DNA of 41,122 nt from Nostoc sp. NMS2 (GCF_017115105.1 NZ_JABXKH010000030.1:1-41122), one strand, 5' to 3'. Counted from the first letter of the stretch, positions 17,101 to 26,740 are shown. Numbers and translations: made by a program. Notes: generated by a model not told the origin, from the letters alone.

Positions 17101-19277
17101 AAGAAAAAGAGCTAACAGCTCAACTTGCAGAAAGTCAAAAGAAACAAAGACTTAGTGAAGCTCAATTAAATCGTTCATTGAAAATTGCTCTGACTGCTTC
17201 TGTTCTCGCCATATTAGGATTAAGTGTTTCCATCGTCACAGTAGTTGATAGCGAAATTAAAACCCTCAGTGCATCTAGTGAAGCCCTCTTTGCATCGCAA
17301 AAAGGGATTGATGCTTTAAAAGATGGTTTAAGGGCGGGAAGAAAATTACAACAAACAGTTTGGGTAGATTCTTATACAAGAGAGCAAGTACAGACGGCGC
17401 TTTATCAAGCTGTTTCTGGGTTAAGAGAATATAATCGCTTGGAGGGACATCTATCTGGGGTAAATAATGCTACATTCAGTCCTGACCGCTCATTAATTGC
17501 CTCAGCCAGTGCGGATACTACAATTAAACTTTGGCTTCCTAATGGTAGCTTGGTCAAAACCTTCTCAGGACATGAAGATGTCGTTAATAGCGTCAGTTTT
17601 AGCCCAGATGGTCAAACGATCGCTTCCGCCAGTCAAGATAAGACAGTGAAACTGTGGAGTCGAGAGGGCCAACTGCTTTTTACCTTATTAGGGCATCAAG
17701 GTGTAGTAAATAGTGTCAGTTTTAGCCCTGATGGTCAGATTATTGCCTCAGCGAGTACAGACAAGACAGTAAAACTGTGGAGTCGGGATGGTAAACCGCT
17801 CAAAACCTTGCAAGGACATGATGGTGCAGTTTTGAGTGTCGCTTGGTCAACCGATGGACAGACCATTGCTTCCGGGAGTGCTGACAAGACAGTGAAATTG
17901 TGGAGTCGAGATGGCCAACTGCTAAAAACCTTACAGGGAAATGATGATGCAGTCAAAAGTGTAGCTTGGTCGCCCGATGGGAAAACCATTGCTTCTGCTA
18001 GTTTAGACCAGACAATCAAACTGTGGAATCTGGAGGGTAAATTACTGCGAACCTTATCAGGTCATAGTGCTGGAGTTACCAGCGTCAGTTTTAGCCGTGA
18101 TGGTAATACCATCGCTTCCGCAAGTACCGACGAGACAATCAAACTTTGGAGTTTTGAAGGTGTGCTGCTAGGAACCCTAAAGGGACATAATAATTGGGTT
18201 AATAGCGTCAGTTTCAGCCCAGACGGCCGCACCTTAGCTTCTGCAAGTCGGGACAAAACAATCAAACTTTGGCATTGGGATGATGTGTTATTGCGAAAAC
18301 CCAAAGCCGATAATGATGACTGGGTAACTAGCATCAGTTTCAGCCCAGGCGATCGCACTTTAGCAGCTGGGAGCCGAGACAAAACTGTAAAACTGTTCAG
18401 CCGCGATGGTAAACTACTCCGTACTTTCACTGGGCATGAAGGTCAAGTTTGGGGAGTTAGTTTCAGTCCAGATGGTAAAGTAATTGCCTCGGCTAGTAAA
18501 GATCAAACAGTGAAGCTTTGGAGTGCTGACGGTAAACTGCTCAACACCTTACAGGGTCATAATAGTACCGTCTTGAGTGTAGCTTGGTCGCCTAATAGTC
18601 AAGTAATTGCCTCGGCTAGTAAAGATAAAACGGTAAAGCTTTGGAGTCGAGACGGTAAACTGCTTAACACCTTGCAAGGACATCAAGATGCAGTGAATTG
18701 GGTAAGTTTTAGCCCAGATGGTAAATTGCTAGCCTCAGCCAGTGATGACAAAACCGTGAAAATCTGGAGTATACAGGGTAAATTACTATACACCTTAATT
18801 GGTCATAGTCGTCGGGTAAATGGGGTTGCTTGGTCGCCTGATAGTCAGGTAATTGCTTCAGTTAGTATTGATAGCACAGTCCAACTTTGGAGCCGGGACG
18901 GTGGTTTGCTAAATACTCTCGCAGGGGATGGCGATAGTTTTATTAGTGTGAGTTTTAGCCCAGATGGTAAGACTTTAGCAGCTAGCAGTGATGACAAAAT
19001 AAGAATTTGGAACCGACAAGGGACATTACTGATTGCTTTGAAAGGCTATGAAGCTGAGTTAACCAGCGTCAGCTTCAGTCCCGACGGTAAGACTCTGGCT
19101 GCGGGTAGTGGTAATGGTACAGTGATTTTCCAAAATTTGGCAGATATCGAACTGGAAAAATTGCTGGCACGGGGTTGCAATTTGCTACATGATTATTTGC
19201 AGACTAATCAGAAGGTAATGAAAAGCGATAGCTCCGCCAACGCCAAGGGCGATCGCGCCTTGTGTTCTAGTAGGTGA
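14100..19277 (+). CDS. Giant STAND NTPase with TPR-like region, membrane helix and 14 WD40 blades
   Basis: Domain order in 1725 residues: (1) about 1-180, a degenerate NTPase-like domain without a P-loop ([17 protein letters not shown] takes its place); (2) about 200-540, helical repeats of TPR type; (3) about 558-950, an nSTAND1-type NTPase with GRERDINNL, Walker [10 protein letters not shown] (582-590) and Walker [11 protein letters not shown] (Asp688, Glu691, Glu692); (4) about 950-1020, coiled coil; (5) about 1029-1049, one hydrophobic helix; (6) 1115-1690, 14 WD40 blades, enough for two seven-bladed propellers. WD40 blades usually sense a ligand in STAND proteins, which switch on nucleotide exchange and oligomerise. 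Residues 264-297 come from an inserted repeat. The last codons (from [12 protein letters not shown]) also lie in a repeat. No effector domain is obvious, so the upstream ATPase or a distant partner may supply it. Confidence 0.92.
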   Translation: MVERHPQADIRAANERALRSLGRAIALSSGQFSLVLVCCNYRVLQELMLQRLEELSSGVHQIQKVILPHNARSLYTSIHLQLVTEDNRPSALMILGLESVDEIDDLLRSINHIRDEFRKRHPFPMILWVNEEVLQKVVRLAPDFASWAATPIRFEMTTQSLRQFLQQETDSLFATVLPSDAGQHQPPQVAKHYFTVEQVWKNSYELHFAIEELHNRGITLEPELYASLEFVFGLDNYISDRINTALSHFQQSLQVWQKLEEIGEAREQGSRGAGEAGGDEGVFYSSTPPNRPSPLLLRQGVLLFYIGLCYCRLAEQNQLENRRHWYTAKFYFQQCLHVLQVAGRLDVVAGFIGQLAEVLQYLQEWEELQTVAQKSLELHQTYGNQIQLACDYGFLAQVAVQQSRWVQASILAHVSLLKLGEAQKHNDPYNCLFPLLLGQIYYLVLAKAQRNLGELVIAHEYLEKATKELPAALESSAHQYDAHRYIRLLRTLRSLYFEEGRYLEAYYIRQKRRSVEQQYGFRAFIGAGRLQPQRQATNPALMAPSGTSSVALEIAASGRERDINNLIGRISRADQKLTVIHGQSGVGKSSTVTAGLVPALQNRAIGDQIAVPVVLQVYTDWARELAKSLSEAMSSDASLAIYADIKLETAIEAAEVLPYSHTPITIVRILQQLQENADNHLITVLIFDQFEEFFFGYSDRNQKQEFDKFISDCLNIPFVKVILSLREDYLHRLLDFKHLSALEAINNNILDKHIRYQLNNFSPEYAKAIIQKLTERSQFNLEPALIDALIEDLSTEFGEVRPIELQVVGAQIQDERITTLEEYQPYRPNKLIERYLKELIKDCGPENERAALLVLYLLTDESNNRPFKTRAELAAQLAELEDASKLELVLEILVSSGLVVLFPDVPERYQLIHDYLVDLIRYLQQQESSLQVQLNQLRYKVEQSKAEIERLKSELSQKKQRSILVEPHPQQGLDLLTELRELHKREELSQLQIEQLRAELKEKELTAQLAESQKKQRLSEAQLNRSLKIALTASVLAILGLSVSIVTVVDSEIKTLSASSEALFASQKGIDALKDGLRAGRKLQQTVWVDSYTREQVQTALYQAVSGLREYNRLEGHLSGVNNATFSPDRSLIASASADTTIKLWLPNGSLVKTFSGHEDVVNSVSFSPDGQTIASASQDKTVKLWSREGQLLFTLLGHQGVVNSVSFSPDGQIIASASTDKTVKLWSRDGKPLKTLQGHDGAVLSVAWSTDGQTIASGSADKTVKLWSRDGQLLKTLQGNDDAVKSVAWSPDGKTIASASLDQTIKLWNLEGKLLRTLSGHSAGVTSVSFSRDGNTIASASTDETIKLWSFEGVLLGTLKGHNNWVNSVSFSPDGRTLASASRDKTIKLWHWDDVLLRKPKADNDDWVTSISFSPGDRTLAAGSRDKTVKLFSRDGKLLRTFTGHEGQVWGVSFSPDGKVIASASKDQTVKLWSADGKLLNTLQGHNSTVLSVAWSPNSQVIASASKDKTVKLWSRDGKLLNTLQGHQDAVNWVSFSPDGKLLASASDDKTVKIWSIQGKLLYTLIGHSRRVNGVAWSPDSQVIASVSIDSTVQLWSRDGGLLNTLAGDGDSFISVSFSPDGKTLAASSDDKIRIWNRQGTLLIALKGYEAELTSVSFSPDGKTLAAGSGNGTVIFQNLADIELEKLLARGCNLLHDYLQTNQKVMKSDSSANAKGDRALCSSR
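14892..14985 (+). repeat. GC-rich octamer repeat inserted in frame in the STAND gene
   Basis: The GGGGAGCA octamer array (14898-14940) encodes the low-complexity segment [18 protein letters not shown], followed by [15 protein letters not shown]. It interrupts a helical-repeat region that resumes with [18 protein letters not shown]. The same array stands in intergenic DNA at 12069-12100. Confidence 0.75.
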
Positions 19278-19280
19278 TAG
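19241..19280. repeat. 3'-end repeat, copy A (inside STAND gene end)
   Basis: The sequence with core GGCGATCGCGCCTTGTGTTC, continuing (A/G)GTAGGTGAT, forms the last codons of the STAND gene. Nearly identical copies lie at 20468-20507 and 21212-21248. Confidence 0.75.
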
Positions 19281-19347
19281 CCTATTTGACTATCGAATTT
19301 ACTTTTTACTTTTGCCTTGTTGTACTAATGTGTTTGCTCGTTCAATT

Positions 19348-19514
19348 GAATGGCTATTCTGACTTTTCACGTTATGTGGAAAAGTCCACGAAAACCTAAC
19401 CCCCTAACCCCCTTCCCGTGTCGGGAAGGGGGAAAATTCAAAGTCTCTCTCCTTTTAGGAGAGAGATTTAGAGAGAGGTTTTTCAGATACCGTGAAAAGT
19501 CAGAATGGCTATTC
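19348..19514. mobile_element. 143-bp MITE with 12-bp target duplication
   Basis: GAATGGCTATTC occurs at 19348-19359 and again at 19503-19514. Between them, the element (19360-19502) begins TGACTTTTCACG and ends with its exact inverse CGTGAAAAGTCA. The interior carries two palindromes: CCCCCTTCCCG/CGGGAAGGGGG and CTCTCTCCT/AGGAGAGAG. It has no coding capacity. Both ends are intact, so the insertion looks recent. It lies between the STAND gene and a Uma2 gene. Confidence 0.85.
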
Positions 19515-19621
19515 AGGTGAAACGAGCCTAACGTTGGCAAAGCGATCGCTATACCCACCGCCAACCCCTTGGTTGGAGCGGTGCTAAGATAAATGAGCCG
19601 GTTCACTCGCGCCAAAGTTCA

Positions 19622-20410
19622 ATGACTATTGCCAAACTGTCCGAACTAGGCATTACTCACCTTCCCGACCATACTGAGTTACCAGAGTCGGATGGAAACT
19701 TTGTGAAAAATTTTCAAGAGCATCCGCAAAGCATACTTCTAACCGACTCCATTCAAGGTGTACTACAGCAAATTCACCCAGATAAACAGTATTGTATTGG
19801 TCAAGATTGTGGCATTTACTGGCGTTTAACCGAACCACCTGAACGCGGTGCCGAAGCACCCGATTGGTTTTACGTCCCGAATGTTGCACCTGTGTTAAAT
19901 GGTCAGTTTCGACGTTCGTATGTGTTGTGGCAAGAATATGTCGCTCCCCTAATTGTAATGGAATTCGCTTCTGGGGATGGTTCACAAGAAAGAGATAAAA
20001 CTCCAATTACTGGTAAATTCTGGGTATACGAGCAAGCAATCCGCGTACCTTTTTACGGCATTTACGAGTTTAGCAAAGCTGCGGTTGAGGTTTATCACTT
20101 AGTTGATGGTAGGTATAAGCAGATCACCGCTAACGAACGCGGAAACTATGAGATTTCTTTGATGGGTGTCGAATTGGGTATTTGGGAAGGCCAGTATGGA
20201 AATACTACAGCGCCTTGGTTGCGTTGGTGGGATGCACAAGGAAATTTATTATTAACTGGTGAGGAAAAATCGCAGTTATTATCACCTCAATTAGAACATG
20301 AGCAAGAAAAATCCCAATTATTAACATCCCAATTAGAACAAGAACAGCAAAAAGCCCAGCGTTTAGCAGAACGCTTGAGACAGCTTGGGATAAATCCTGA
20401 TGAAGTTTAA
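19622..20410 (+). CDS. Uma2 family putative endonuclease (DUF820)
   Basis: The 262-residue protein has the Uma2 core: APDWFYVPNVAP, then PLIVMEFASGDGSQERDKTP, with the family's acidic residues, then KFWVYEQAIRVPFYGIYEF. The C-terminus is a repeated coiled coil (EEKSQLLSPQLEHEQ, EKSQLLTSQLEQEQQKAQRL) ending LRQLGINPDEV, the same ending style as the Uma2 gene at 4883. Start ATG 19622 is preceded by a short gap after the MITE. Nuclease role inferred from the fold; biological target unknown. Confidence 0.87.
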   Translation: MTIAKLSELGITHLPDHTELPESDGNFVKNFQEHPQSILLTDSIQGVLQQIHPDKQYCIGQDCGIYWRLTEPPERGAEAPDWFYVPNVAPVLNGQFRRSYVLWQEYVAPLIVMEFASGDGSQERDKTPITGKFWVYEQAIRVPFYGIYEFSKAAVEVYHLVDGRYKQITANERGNYEISLMGVELGIWEGQYGNTTAPWLRWWDAQGNLLLTGEEKSQLLSPQLEHEQEKSQLLTSQLEQEQQKAQRLAERLRQLGINPDEV

Positions 20411-20467
20411 TATCTGATTGGGGATGAATTCAAGAGTGTTATGAGTAGTTCTTAGCTTTATGGAAAC

Positions 20468-20507
20468 AACGCCAATGGCGATCGCGCCTTGTGTTCTGGT
20501 AGGTGAT
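20468..20507. repeat. 3'-end repeat, copy B
   Basis: An intergenic copy of the core GGCGATCGCGCCTTGTGTTC plus (A/G)GTAGGTGAT, 58 bases after the Uma2 stop. It differs from copy A by one or two bases in the core. Confidence 0.75.
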
Positions 20508-20569
20508 TGAGAAGAATTATCAAAGGCGTTATATATTAAATTAATTATCTATCCAAAAAATCCTAATTC

Positions 20570-20800
20570 ATGCAAAAAATCATATCCGATCCAAAAATAA
20601 TGATGGGTAAACCTGTAATTTCAGGAACTCGTATTACAGTTGAATTAATTCTCGAAAAGCTTGCTGCGGGTGAAACACCTCAGCAAATAATCGAAGCGCA
20701 TCCGCGACTTAGCGATGAAGGAATTAAAGCAGCTTTGGCATTTGCGGCTCAAGCTTTGCGGTATGATGTGGTTTATCCAACGATTGAGAAAGCTTCTTGA
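20570..20800 (+). CDS. DUF433 family antitoxin-like protein
   Basis: The 76-residue protein has the family pattern IISDPKIMMGKPVISGTRITVELILEKLA, with GETPQQIIEAHPRLSDEGIKAAL. DUF433 is a small winged-helix family, commonly placed before DUF5615 PIN-like toxins and thought to act as antitoxin and autoregulator. Its stop overlaps the TTG start of the next gene (TTGA), a four-base overlap typical of toxin-antitoxin pairs. No clear Shine-Dalgarno precedes ATG 20570. Confidence 0.9.
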   Translation: MQKIISDPKIMMGKPVISGTRITVELILEKLAAGETPQQIIEAHPRLSDEGIKAALAFAAQALRYDVVYPTIEKAS

Positions 20801-21150
20801 AGTTTTTAGGAGACGAAAATTTAGATTGGCAAATCGTTGAACGTCTGCGGCTGGATGGTCACGAAGTTTTGTATGTTGTGGAAATGGAACCGGGAATTCC
20901 TGACGATGAAGTTTTGAACTTGGCTAATAATGAAGGTGCAATTTTATTGACATCAGATAAAGATTTTGGTGAGTTAGTTTTCCGTTTGCGTCGAATTGCG
21001 GCAGGTGTGGTGTTAATTCGGTTATTCGGTTTATCTTCAAATGATAGAGCAGAAATTATTGTCAATGCCATTAATGAACACACAGATGAATTATTAGGAG
21101 CTTTTACTGTTATTTCATCTAAAAGTATTCGCATTCGTAAAATAATGTGA
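20797..21150 (+). CDS. DUF5615 PIN-like toxin
   Basis: MKFLGDENLDWQIVERLR starts the family, with Asp6/Glu7 first in the acidic centre, EPGIPDDEVLNLA next and LLTSDKDFGELVF (Asp54, Asp56) third. This matches the metal-binding layout of PIN-like RNases of about 115 residues. It starts at TTG 20797, overlapping the DUF433 stop. It is the toxin half of the pair; RNase activity is inferred from the family. All acidic positions look intact, so the pair may be active. Confidence 0.88.
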   Translation: MKFLGDENLDWQIVERLRLDGHEVLYVVEMEPGIPDDEVLNLANNEGAILLTSDKDFGELVFRLRRIAAGVVLIRLFGLSSNDRAEIIVNAINEHTDELLGAFTVISSKSIRIRKIM

Positions 21151-21528
21151 ATTTTAGATGCGATTGGAGATGGAATGAACAGTGTGATCTGTTAAAGGCT
21201 TTAAGATAAATCCCAAGGGCGATCGCGCCTTATGTTCTAGTAGGTGATGGAGATTTTGTTCCTATTCAGATCGTTTTGTATCTCCAGCACCTTGGCAAAT
21301 ATACAATTCGCTTCCCATCGCTGTTGATTGAGGGGTGATTTTTGGTTAAGAGCGATGTCTACAGCTGGCTACGCCTACGCACTTACCAAATTTCTGTGCG
21401 CCTCTGCATTACCCAACCTCAAGCCGTTGTTTCAAAACTACGGCAGGAAAATCAGCCAGGACTTATAGACAAAGCTGTACATCTTGGTACCATTGAGTGA
21501 AGTACCCGTCAGCAAGGGAGCGAGGGCG
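21151..21528. other. Intergenic region with repeat copy C
   Basis: Contains the 3'-end repeat copy C (21212-21248) and a piece of the common repeat GATGTCTACAGCTGGCTACG (21354). A short open stretch before 21500 (reading QAVVSKLRQENQPGLIDKAV) may be a gene remnant but is too short to assign. Confidence 0.45.
21212..21248. repeat. 3'-end repeat, copy C
   Basis: Third copy of the repeat with core GGCGATCGCGCCTTATGTTC and AGTAGGTGAT, 61 bases after the DUF5615 stop. It differs from copy A by a single G to A in the core. Confidence 0.75.
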
Positions 21529-22152
21529 ATGTACGCAACCGTCACACAACCACTGACTTTTGAAGAGTTTCTTGCCTGGGATGATGGTTCAGGCAGAGAG
21601 TTTGAGCTATTGGATGGGATTCCCGTGCCATTATCAGAACCAAATGCAAATCATGAGGATTTGATCCAGCGACTGTGTGCTTATTTAGAAAATCACTGCC
21701 AAGAAAATGACCTGCCTTACGTGTCGCGCCAGTCCAAGCAGGTTCGGCTCAAGACAGCACCAGGAGTAAAGGAAAAAAGCCGGAAAGCAGATATTGTCAT
21801 ATTTGCAAGAGTTGAATGGCAGAGGATGAAAACTATCTCTAGTTCTGCTGCTGCATATATTCCACCGCCCGGAATCATTGAGGTCGTTAGCAACAACTGG
21901 AAGGACGACTATTTGACAAAACTTGCTGAATATGAAGACTTGGGCGTTTTCGAGTACATCATTGTAGACTATGCTGCTTTTGGTGGGATTCGCTTCATTG
22001 GCTCTCCTAAGCAGCCAACCATTACAATCTACCAACTTGAAGGTGCAGAGTATTTACCCCCAAAGGTGTTTCGAGGACAGGATCGAATTGATTCTAGATT
22101 GTTTCCGAATATTCCCTTAACGGCTGAACAGATTTTTGCAATGAGTCGCTGA
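21529..22152 (+). CDS. Uma2 family putative endonuclease (DUF820)
   Basis: The 207-residue protein begins MYATVTQPLTFEEFLAWDDG with FELLDGIPVPLSEPNANHED, the typical Uma2 N-terminus, followed by KSRKADIVIF (the acidic D of the core) and PGIIEVVSNNWKDDYLTKLAEYEDLGVFEYIIVDY, where E and K complete the PD-(D/E)xK-like site. I chose ATG 21529 with GAGGG four bases upstream, over the in-frame TTG at 21484. It is one of three Uma2 genes in the window and the only one with the compact form lacking the coiled-coil tail. Confidence 0.88.
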   Translation: MYATVTQPLTFEEFLAWDDGSGREFELLDGIPVPLSEPNANHEDLIQRLCAYLENHCQENDLPYVSRQSKQVRLKTAPGVKEKSRKADIVIFARVEWQRMKTISSSAAAYIPPPGIIEVVSNNWKDDYLTKLAEYEDLGVFEYIIVDYAAFGGIRFIGSPKQPTITIYQLEGAEYLPPKVFRGQDRIDSRLFPNIPLTAEQIFAMSR

Positions 22153-22504
22153 TTAGCAATGAAGAAATTTATTATAGTCGTCTTCTTGTCACTAGTTTAA
22201 TGCGCGATCGCCCTTATCATTTAGCCAAGCGATCGCTGGCTTAACTCAATAGACTTTTTGCATAAGTTAAAGTCTCACGCCGTGTGCAACTTTCTCTCAA
22301 ACCTAACCCCCAACCCCTTCCCTGCAAGGGAAGGGGAGTAAGAATCAAAGCCTCTCAGGAGTGGGGGAGAGGAATGGAAGCGGGGTTTCAATCCTAAGTT
22401 GCACATCGCGTGTCTCTGTGTTTGAAATAGAGTTACCTACAAGCTGTTTTTTAATAAATCTTGGTTTGCTCTAAACTCTGATCCAACCTGGCTTCCATCC
22501 TCTC
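22153..22504. other. Intergenic region with MITE
   Basis: Besides the element at 22272-22416, the region holds two HIP1 octamers (near 22204 and 22230). No gene is recognised. Confidence 0.5.
22272..22416. mobile_element. 135-bp MITE-like element with 5-bp target duplication
   Basis: GTCTC flanks both sides (22272-22276, 22412-22416). The element (22277-22411) has terminal repeats ACGCCGTGTGCAACTT and, inverted, AAGTTGCACATCGCGT, matching at 14 of 16 positions. The interior holds the CCCCTTCCCTGCAAGGGAAG palindrome. No coding capacity. Terminal repeats differ from those at 19360, so a different transposase is expected. Confidence 0.65.
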
Positions 22505-22831
22505 CTATAGCGATATAACAGTTTCAACAGATTGGCCCGATGCATGACGAGGGCGAAGATGTAAGGTGATTTCCGTATCAAGCCGCTTGAGGAAAATAAG
22601 GAGTTTACCCTCGCCAAAGCGTTGAAACTCTCCTTTCATCAAATGAGATACTTCTGGCTGGGGAATCCCAAGAAGTTCGCTGATTTCGCGCTGTTTCAAG
22701 TTGCGTTGAGAAAGGAGGCGCAGTACCTGAATCCCTATCTTGCCCCGCATAAAAAGTTCCGAAGCATCCTCTAAACCAAGATCAGCGAATACGTTGCCAC
22801 TGCTTTCTTCAAAAACGGCTTCCTGTGTCAT
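22505..22831 (-). CDS. HigA-like antitoxin, XRE-type helix-turn-helix
   Basis: The 108-residue protein has a helix-turn-helix at about residues 45-67 (LKQREISELLGIPQPEVSHL), where GIPQPEVSHL is the recognition helix typical of this XRE subgroup. The C-terminal part (GKLLIFLKRLDTEITLHLRP) is the usual interaction region. It follows the toxin gene and overlaps it by four bases (ATGA at 22828-22831), the higBA order with toxin first. It would bind and inhibit the toxin and repress the promoter. Confidence 0.9.
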   Translation of the reverse strand: MTQEAVFEESSGNVFADLGLEDASELFMRGKIGIQVLRLLSQRNLKQREISELLGIPQPEVSHLMKGEFQRFGEGKLLIFLKRLDTEITLHLRPRHASGQSVETVISL

Positions 22832-23202
22832 TGTTGTTTCTCTCTTGCCACTGCGTCCTTATAGCGTTGTTTAATCAGGTCAACATCAGCCTGTGGGGTT
22901 TTAATCCCCTGTTTTGATTTCTTCTGAAAAGCGTGCAGGACATAGATTTTCTCTCCAATCTTTACCGCATAGACTGCCCTGTAACTATCGGTATCGTAGC
23001 GTTTGACGATTTCATACACGCCGCTTCCAACCCCTTTAAAAGGTTTGGCATCCATTGGTGTTTCTCCTGCTTGCACCAATTGCAGCGCATAGCCTACTGA
23101 TGCACGCACATCAACAGGAAATGAGCGGATATTTTTGAGAGAGTCTCCCATCCAAACCAGAGGTCGTAAAGGAATTTCTATAATATCCTCGTCATTGTCC
23201 AT
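22828..23202 (-). CDS. RelE/HigB-type (Gp49-like) toxin
   Basis: The 124-residue protein has the RelE-superfamily order: PLVWMGDSLKNIRSFPVDVR, the central GVGSGVYEIVKRYDTDSYRAVYAV beta region and YVLHAFQKKSKQGIKTP, the conserved HxFxKK(S/T) block of Gp49/HigB toxins. It probably cleaves mRNA at the ribosome. It lies just upstream of, and overlaps, the HigA-like gene. All typical blocks are present, so the pair looks intact. Confidence 0.9.
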   Translation of the reverse strand: MDNDEDIIEIPLRPLVWMGDSLKNIRSFPVDVRASVGYALQLVQAGETPMDAKPFKGVGSGVYEIVKRYDTDSYRAVYAVKIGEKIYVLHAFQKKSKQGIKTPQADVDLIKQRYKDAVAREKQQ

Positions 23203-23633
23203 TTTATATGAAATTTCCTATAAAATAAGTCAGACAATAACATGAAATGTCCCGCGCACAAACGGCGTATCGGGTTATATATTAATCATCTATCCAAATA
23301 ATCCTAATTCACCAATCACAGGATGCGATGTCTACGACGGGCTATGACGCTCCTGCGTCGCTCATAGCGAAGCTATGCCGTTGGCGCAGCCTCTCGAAGA
23401 GAAGGCTTTACGCTACGCTATCGGTGTCGCACTTTTGCATCCGAGTATTCTTTAATGCAGTAGATAATTGGCAAAGCGATCGCTTGCTCCCTATACACAA
23501 AGACAAATAAACGCTCTAGAACCTTAGCCTCTCGGCGATGGAGTTTACCTATATTCCCAAATAGAGACTGCTTCGGGCTTTCGATTTTGTTCTAAGATGG
23601 AATCAGAAATCGGATACAGAAAAGGTTGCTTCT
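23203..23633. other. Intergenic region with DUF433-leader-like repeat and common palindromic repeats
   Basis: The segment 23274-23311 matches the leader of the DUF433 gene (20529-20570) closely: a 31-base part differs at two positions. A cyanobacterial repeat with TACGACGGGCTATGACGC and TCGCTCATAGCGAAGCTATG follows at 23331-23430. No gene is recognised. Confidence 0.5.
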
Positions 23634-23903
23634 ATGCCTTATCCCAACCTCAGCCGCGAAGAAATTGCTCAACATGGCGAAAAACTTTACCAGCAGAGTA
23701 TCTGTACCCAAGTCGAAACAACAGAAAATATCGGCAAAATCATTGCAATCAATATCACTACAGGTGATTACGAAATAGATGACGATTTCATTGTGGCTTG
23801 TCATCGGCTGCAAGCCAAACAGCCAAACGCAATCATTTGGACAGAGCGAATTGGCTATGATGCTGTTTATGCAGTCGGTGGTACGTTGGTTAGGACAGCA
23901 TAG
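23634..23903 (+). CDS. Small cyanobacterial protein paired with a retropepsin-like gene
   Basis: The 89-residue protein reads MPYPNLSREEIAQHGEKLYQ and GKIIAINITTGDYEIDDDFI, then ending in the AIIWTERIGYDAVYAVGGTL segment. It has no signal peptide or membrane helix. I know similar small proteins encoded before clan AA protease genes in cyanobacteria, but have no firm family name. ATG 23634 follows AAAGG by nine bases. Its stop TAG overlaps the GTG start of the next gene by one base, so the two are coupled. The pair layout suggests a toxin-antitoxin-like or protease-substrate module. Confidence 0.75.
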   Translation: MPYPNLSREEIAQHGEKLYQQSICTQVETTENIGKIIAINITTGDYEIDDDFIVACHRLQAKQPNAIIWTERIGYDAVYAVGGTLVRTA

Positions 23904-24271
23904 TGATACATGGAACAGTTGTTGGGCTTCAGGCAGGTATAAGTATCACTATTTGTCGTTTGGGACGTGCAGAAGTAGAAATTGAATGTGTTGTCGATAC
24001 AGGATTTGAAGGGTTTTTAACCTTGCCATCTACGGTAGTCACAGACCTGGATTTGCCTTACGTTGCGCCAATCAAAGCGAATCTTGCGGACAATTCTCGT
24101 ATCATAACCAATGTTCATCAAGCCACTATCTTCTGGAATGGCACAGAATGCGTGATCCCAGTTTTAGCGATGGGTCGTCGTCCCCTAATTGGCACAGCAC
24201 TGCTTGAAGATTATCATCTCAGCATCGATTTTTGTGAGGGAGGGACAGTGCTGGTAGATGATATCATCTAA
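23903..24271 (+). CDS. Clan AA aspartic (retropepsin-like) protease family protein
   Basis: The 122-residue protein is the size of one retropepsin-like domain. It has the catalytic triad CVVDTGFEGFLTLP (Asp32-Thr-Gly), then a flap-like middle (ANLADNSRIITNVHQATIFW) and the hydrophobic-GxxLLE motif PLIGTALLEDYHL. It would act as a dimer. Single-domain cyanobacterial proteins of this type are widespread but their substrate is unknown. The start is GTG 23903, overlapping the stop of the upstream gene by one base. A strong terminator follows. Confidence 0.85.
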   Translation: MIHGTVVGLQAGISITICRLGRAEVEIECVVDTGFEGFLTLPSTVVTDLDLPYVAPIKANLADNSRIITNVHQATIFWNGTECVIPVLAMGRRPLIGTALLEDYHLSIDFCEGGTVLVDDII

Positions 24272-24273
24272 AA

Positions 24274-24320
24274 AAATCCCTATGACCTGCTACTAGCCAA
24301 GGTCTTAGGGATTTCTTTTT
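24274..24320 (+). terminator. Terminator of the retropepsin-like operon
   Basis: AAATCCCTATGACC and GGTCTTAGGGATTT form a long stem with one mismatch and a loop of about 15 bases, followed by CTTTTTG. It directly precedes the tRNA 3' end on the other strand. Confidence 0.85.
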
Positions 24321-24322
24321 GA

Positions 24323-24396
24323 CGGGACTGGTGCGGCTCGAACGCACGACCTGACGCTTAGGAGGCGTCCGCTCTATCCAACTGAGCTACAACCCC
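24323..24396 (-). tRNA. tRNA-Arg (anticodon CCT)
   Basis: Read on the minus strand it is 74 bases. The acceptor GGGGTTG pairs with CAGTCCC using two G-U pairs. The anticodon stem GACGC/GCGTC encloses the loop CTCCTAA, giving anticodon CCT (arginine, codon AGG). The T arm is GTGCG-TTCGAGC-CGCAC. CCA is not encoded. It lies 33 bases past the tocopherol cyclase stop, on the same strand. Confidence 0.96.
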
Positions 24397-24429
24397 AACT
24401 AGGAAGCATATACGATTATAGCAGTAGTT

Positions 24430-26193
<1,764 letters not shown>

Positions 26194-26740
26194 GAAGCAC
26201 TATATTTTAAGAAGCTTCAGATAGCGATACCATACCTTGAGTTACTTAATGAGGGACTTTGAAATTCTAGCTCCCCGAATCCCATATATAGGATTCGGGG
26301 TTGGGGGATGAGGGCAAATCCTTATTCATTAGAGTTGAACTACAGGTTTCAAGATAGACGTGGTTTATATGGGTAAATTTGCCAGTTTTGCCAAAATTTT
26401 TGTAGGCTCTTATTTTGACAAAGGTATTGATAAATATAATCTATTGTTGTTTATGGAAATTTAGATAACTGAAGCAAATTACTAGATTTTTTATCAAGCC
26501 ATCACCTGACAGTTTAATAACATCCATCTTTGGGATACTCTTTCTGTAGATTAAGTATTAACTTCCTACAGATAGAGCCACTTGCCTAAACTCAGAGGTT
26601 ATTCTGAGTTTAACCAACAGTTGGGTAGCAAATAAAACTCAATATTTATCAGCAACATAGATTTTTAAGCTCATTAAAACCTCTTGTCATTACAAAATTT
26701 TAGTTTTTCAAAATCATATCAAGGAGTGAAATCAACAGCT
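26194..26740. other. AT-rich intergenic region with one strong hairpin
   Basis: A perfect 10-bp hairpin (CCCCGAATCC at 26273, GGATTCGGGG at 26291, 8-base loop) follows the dnaJ-like gene; no T-tract follows it. Past that, to 26740, the DNA is AT-rich with no recognised gene. It presumably contains the promoter of the next gene. Confidence 0.5.

Noticed and set aside
18062..18430. Open antisense frame within the WD40 region
   Set aside because: It mirrors the repeated codons of the WD40 blades on the other strand; the composition is a by-product of the repeats.
17439..19180. Possible CRISPR-like periodicity
   Set aside because: The period of about 123 bases matches 41-residue WD40 blades, and the spacers are coding, not unique DNA.
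23328..23510. 60-codon frame in an intergenic region
   Set aside because: It is made of a common cyanobacterial palindromic repeat that often stays open in several frames.
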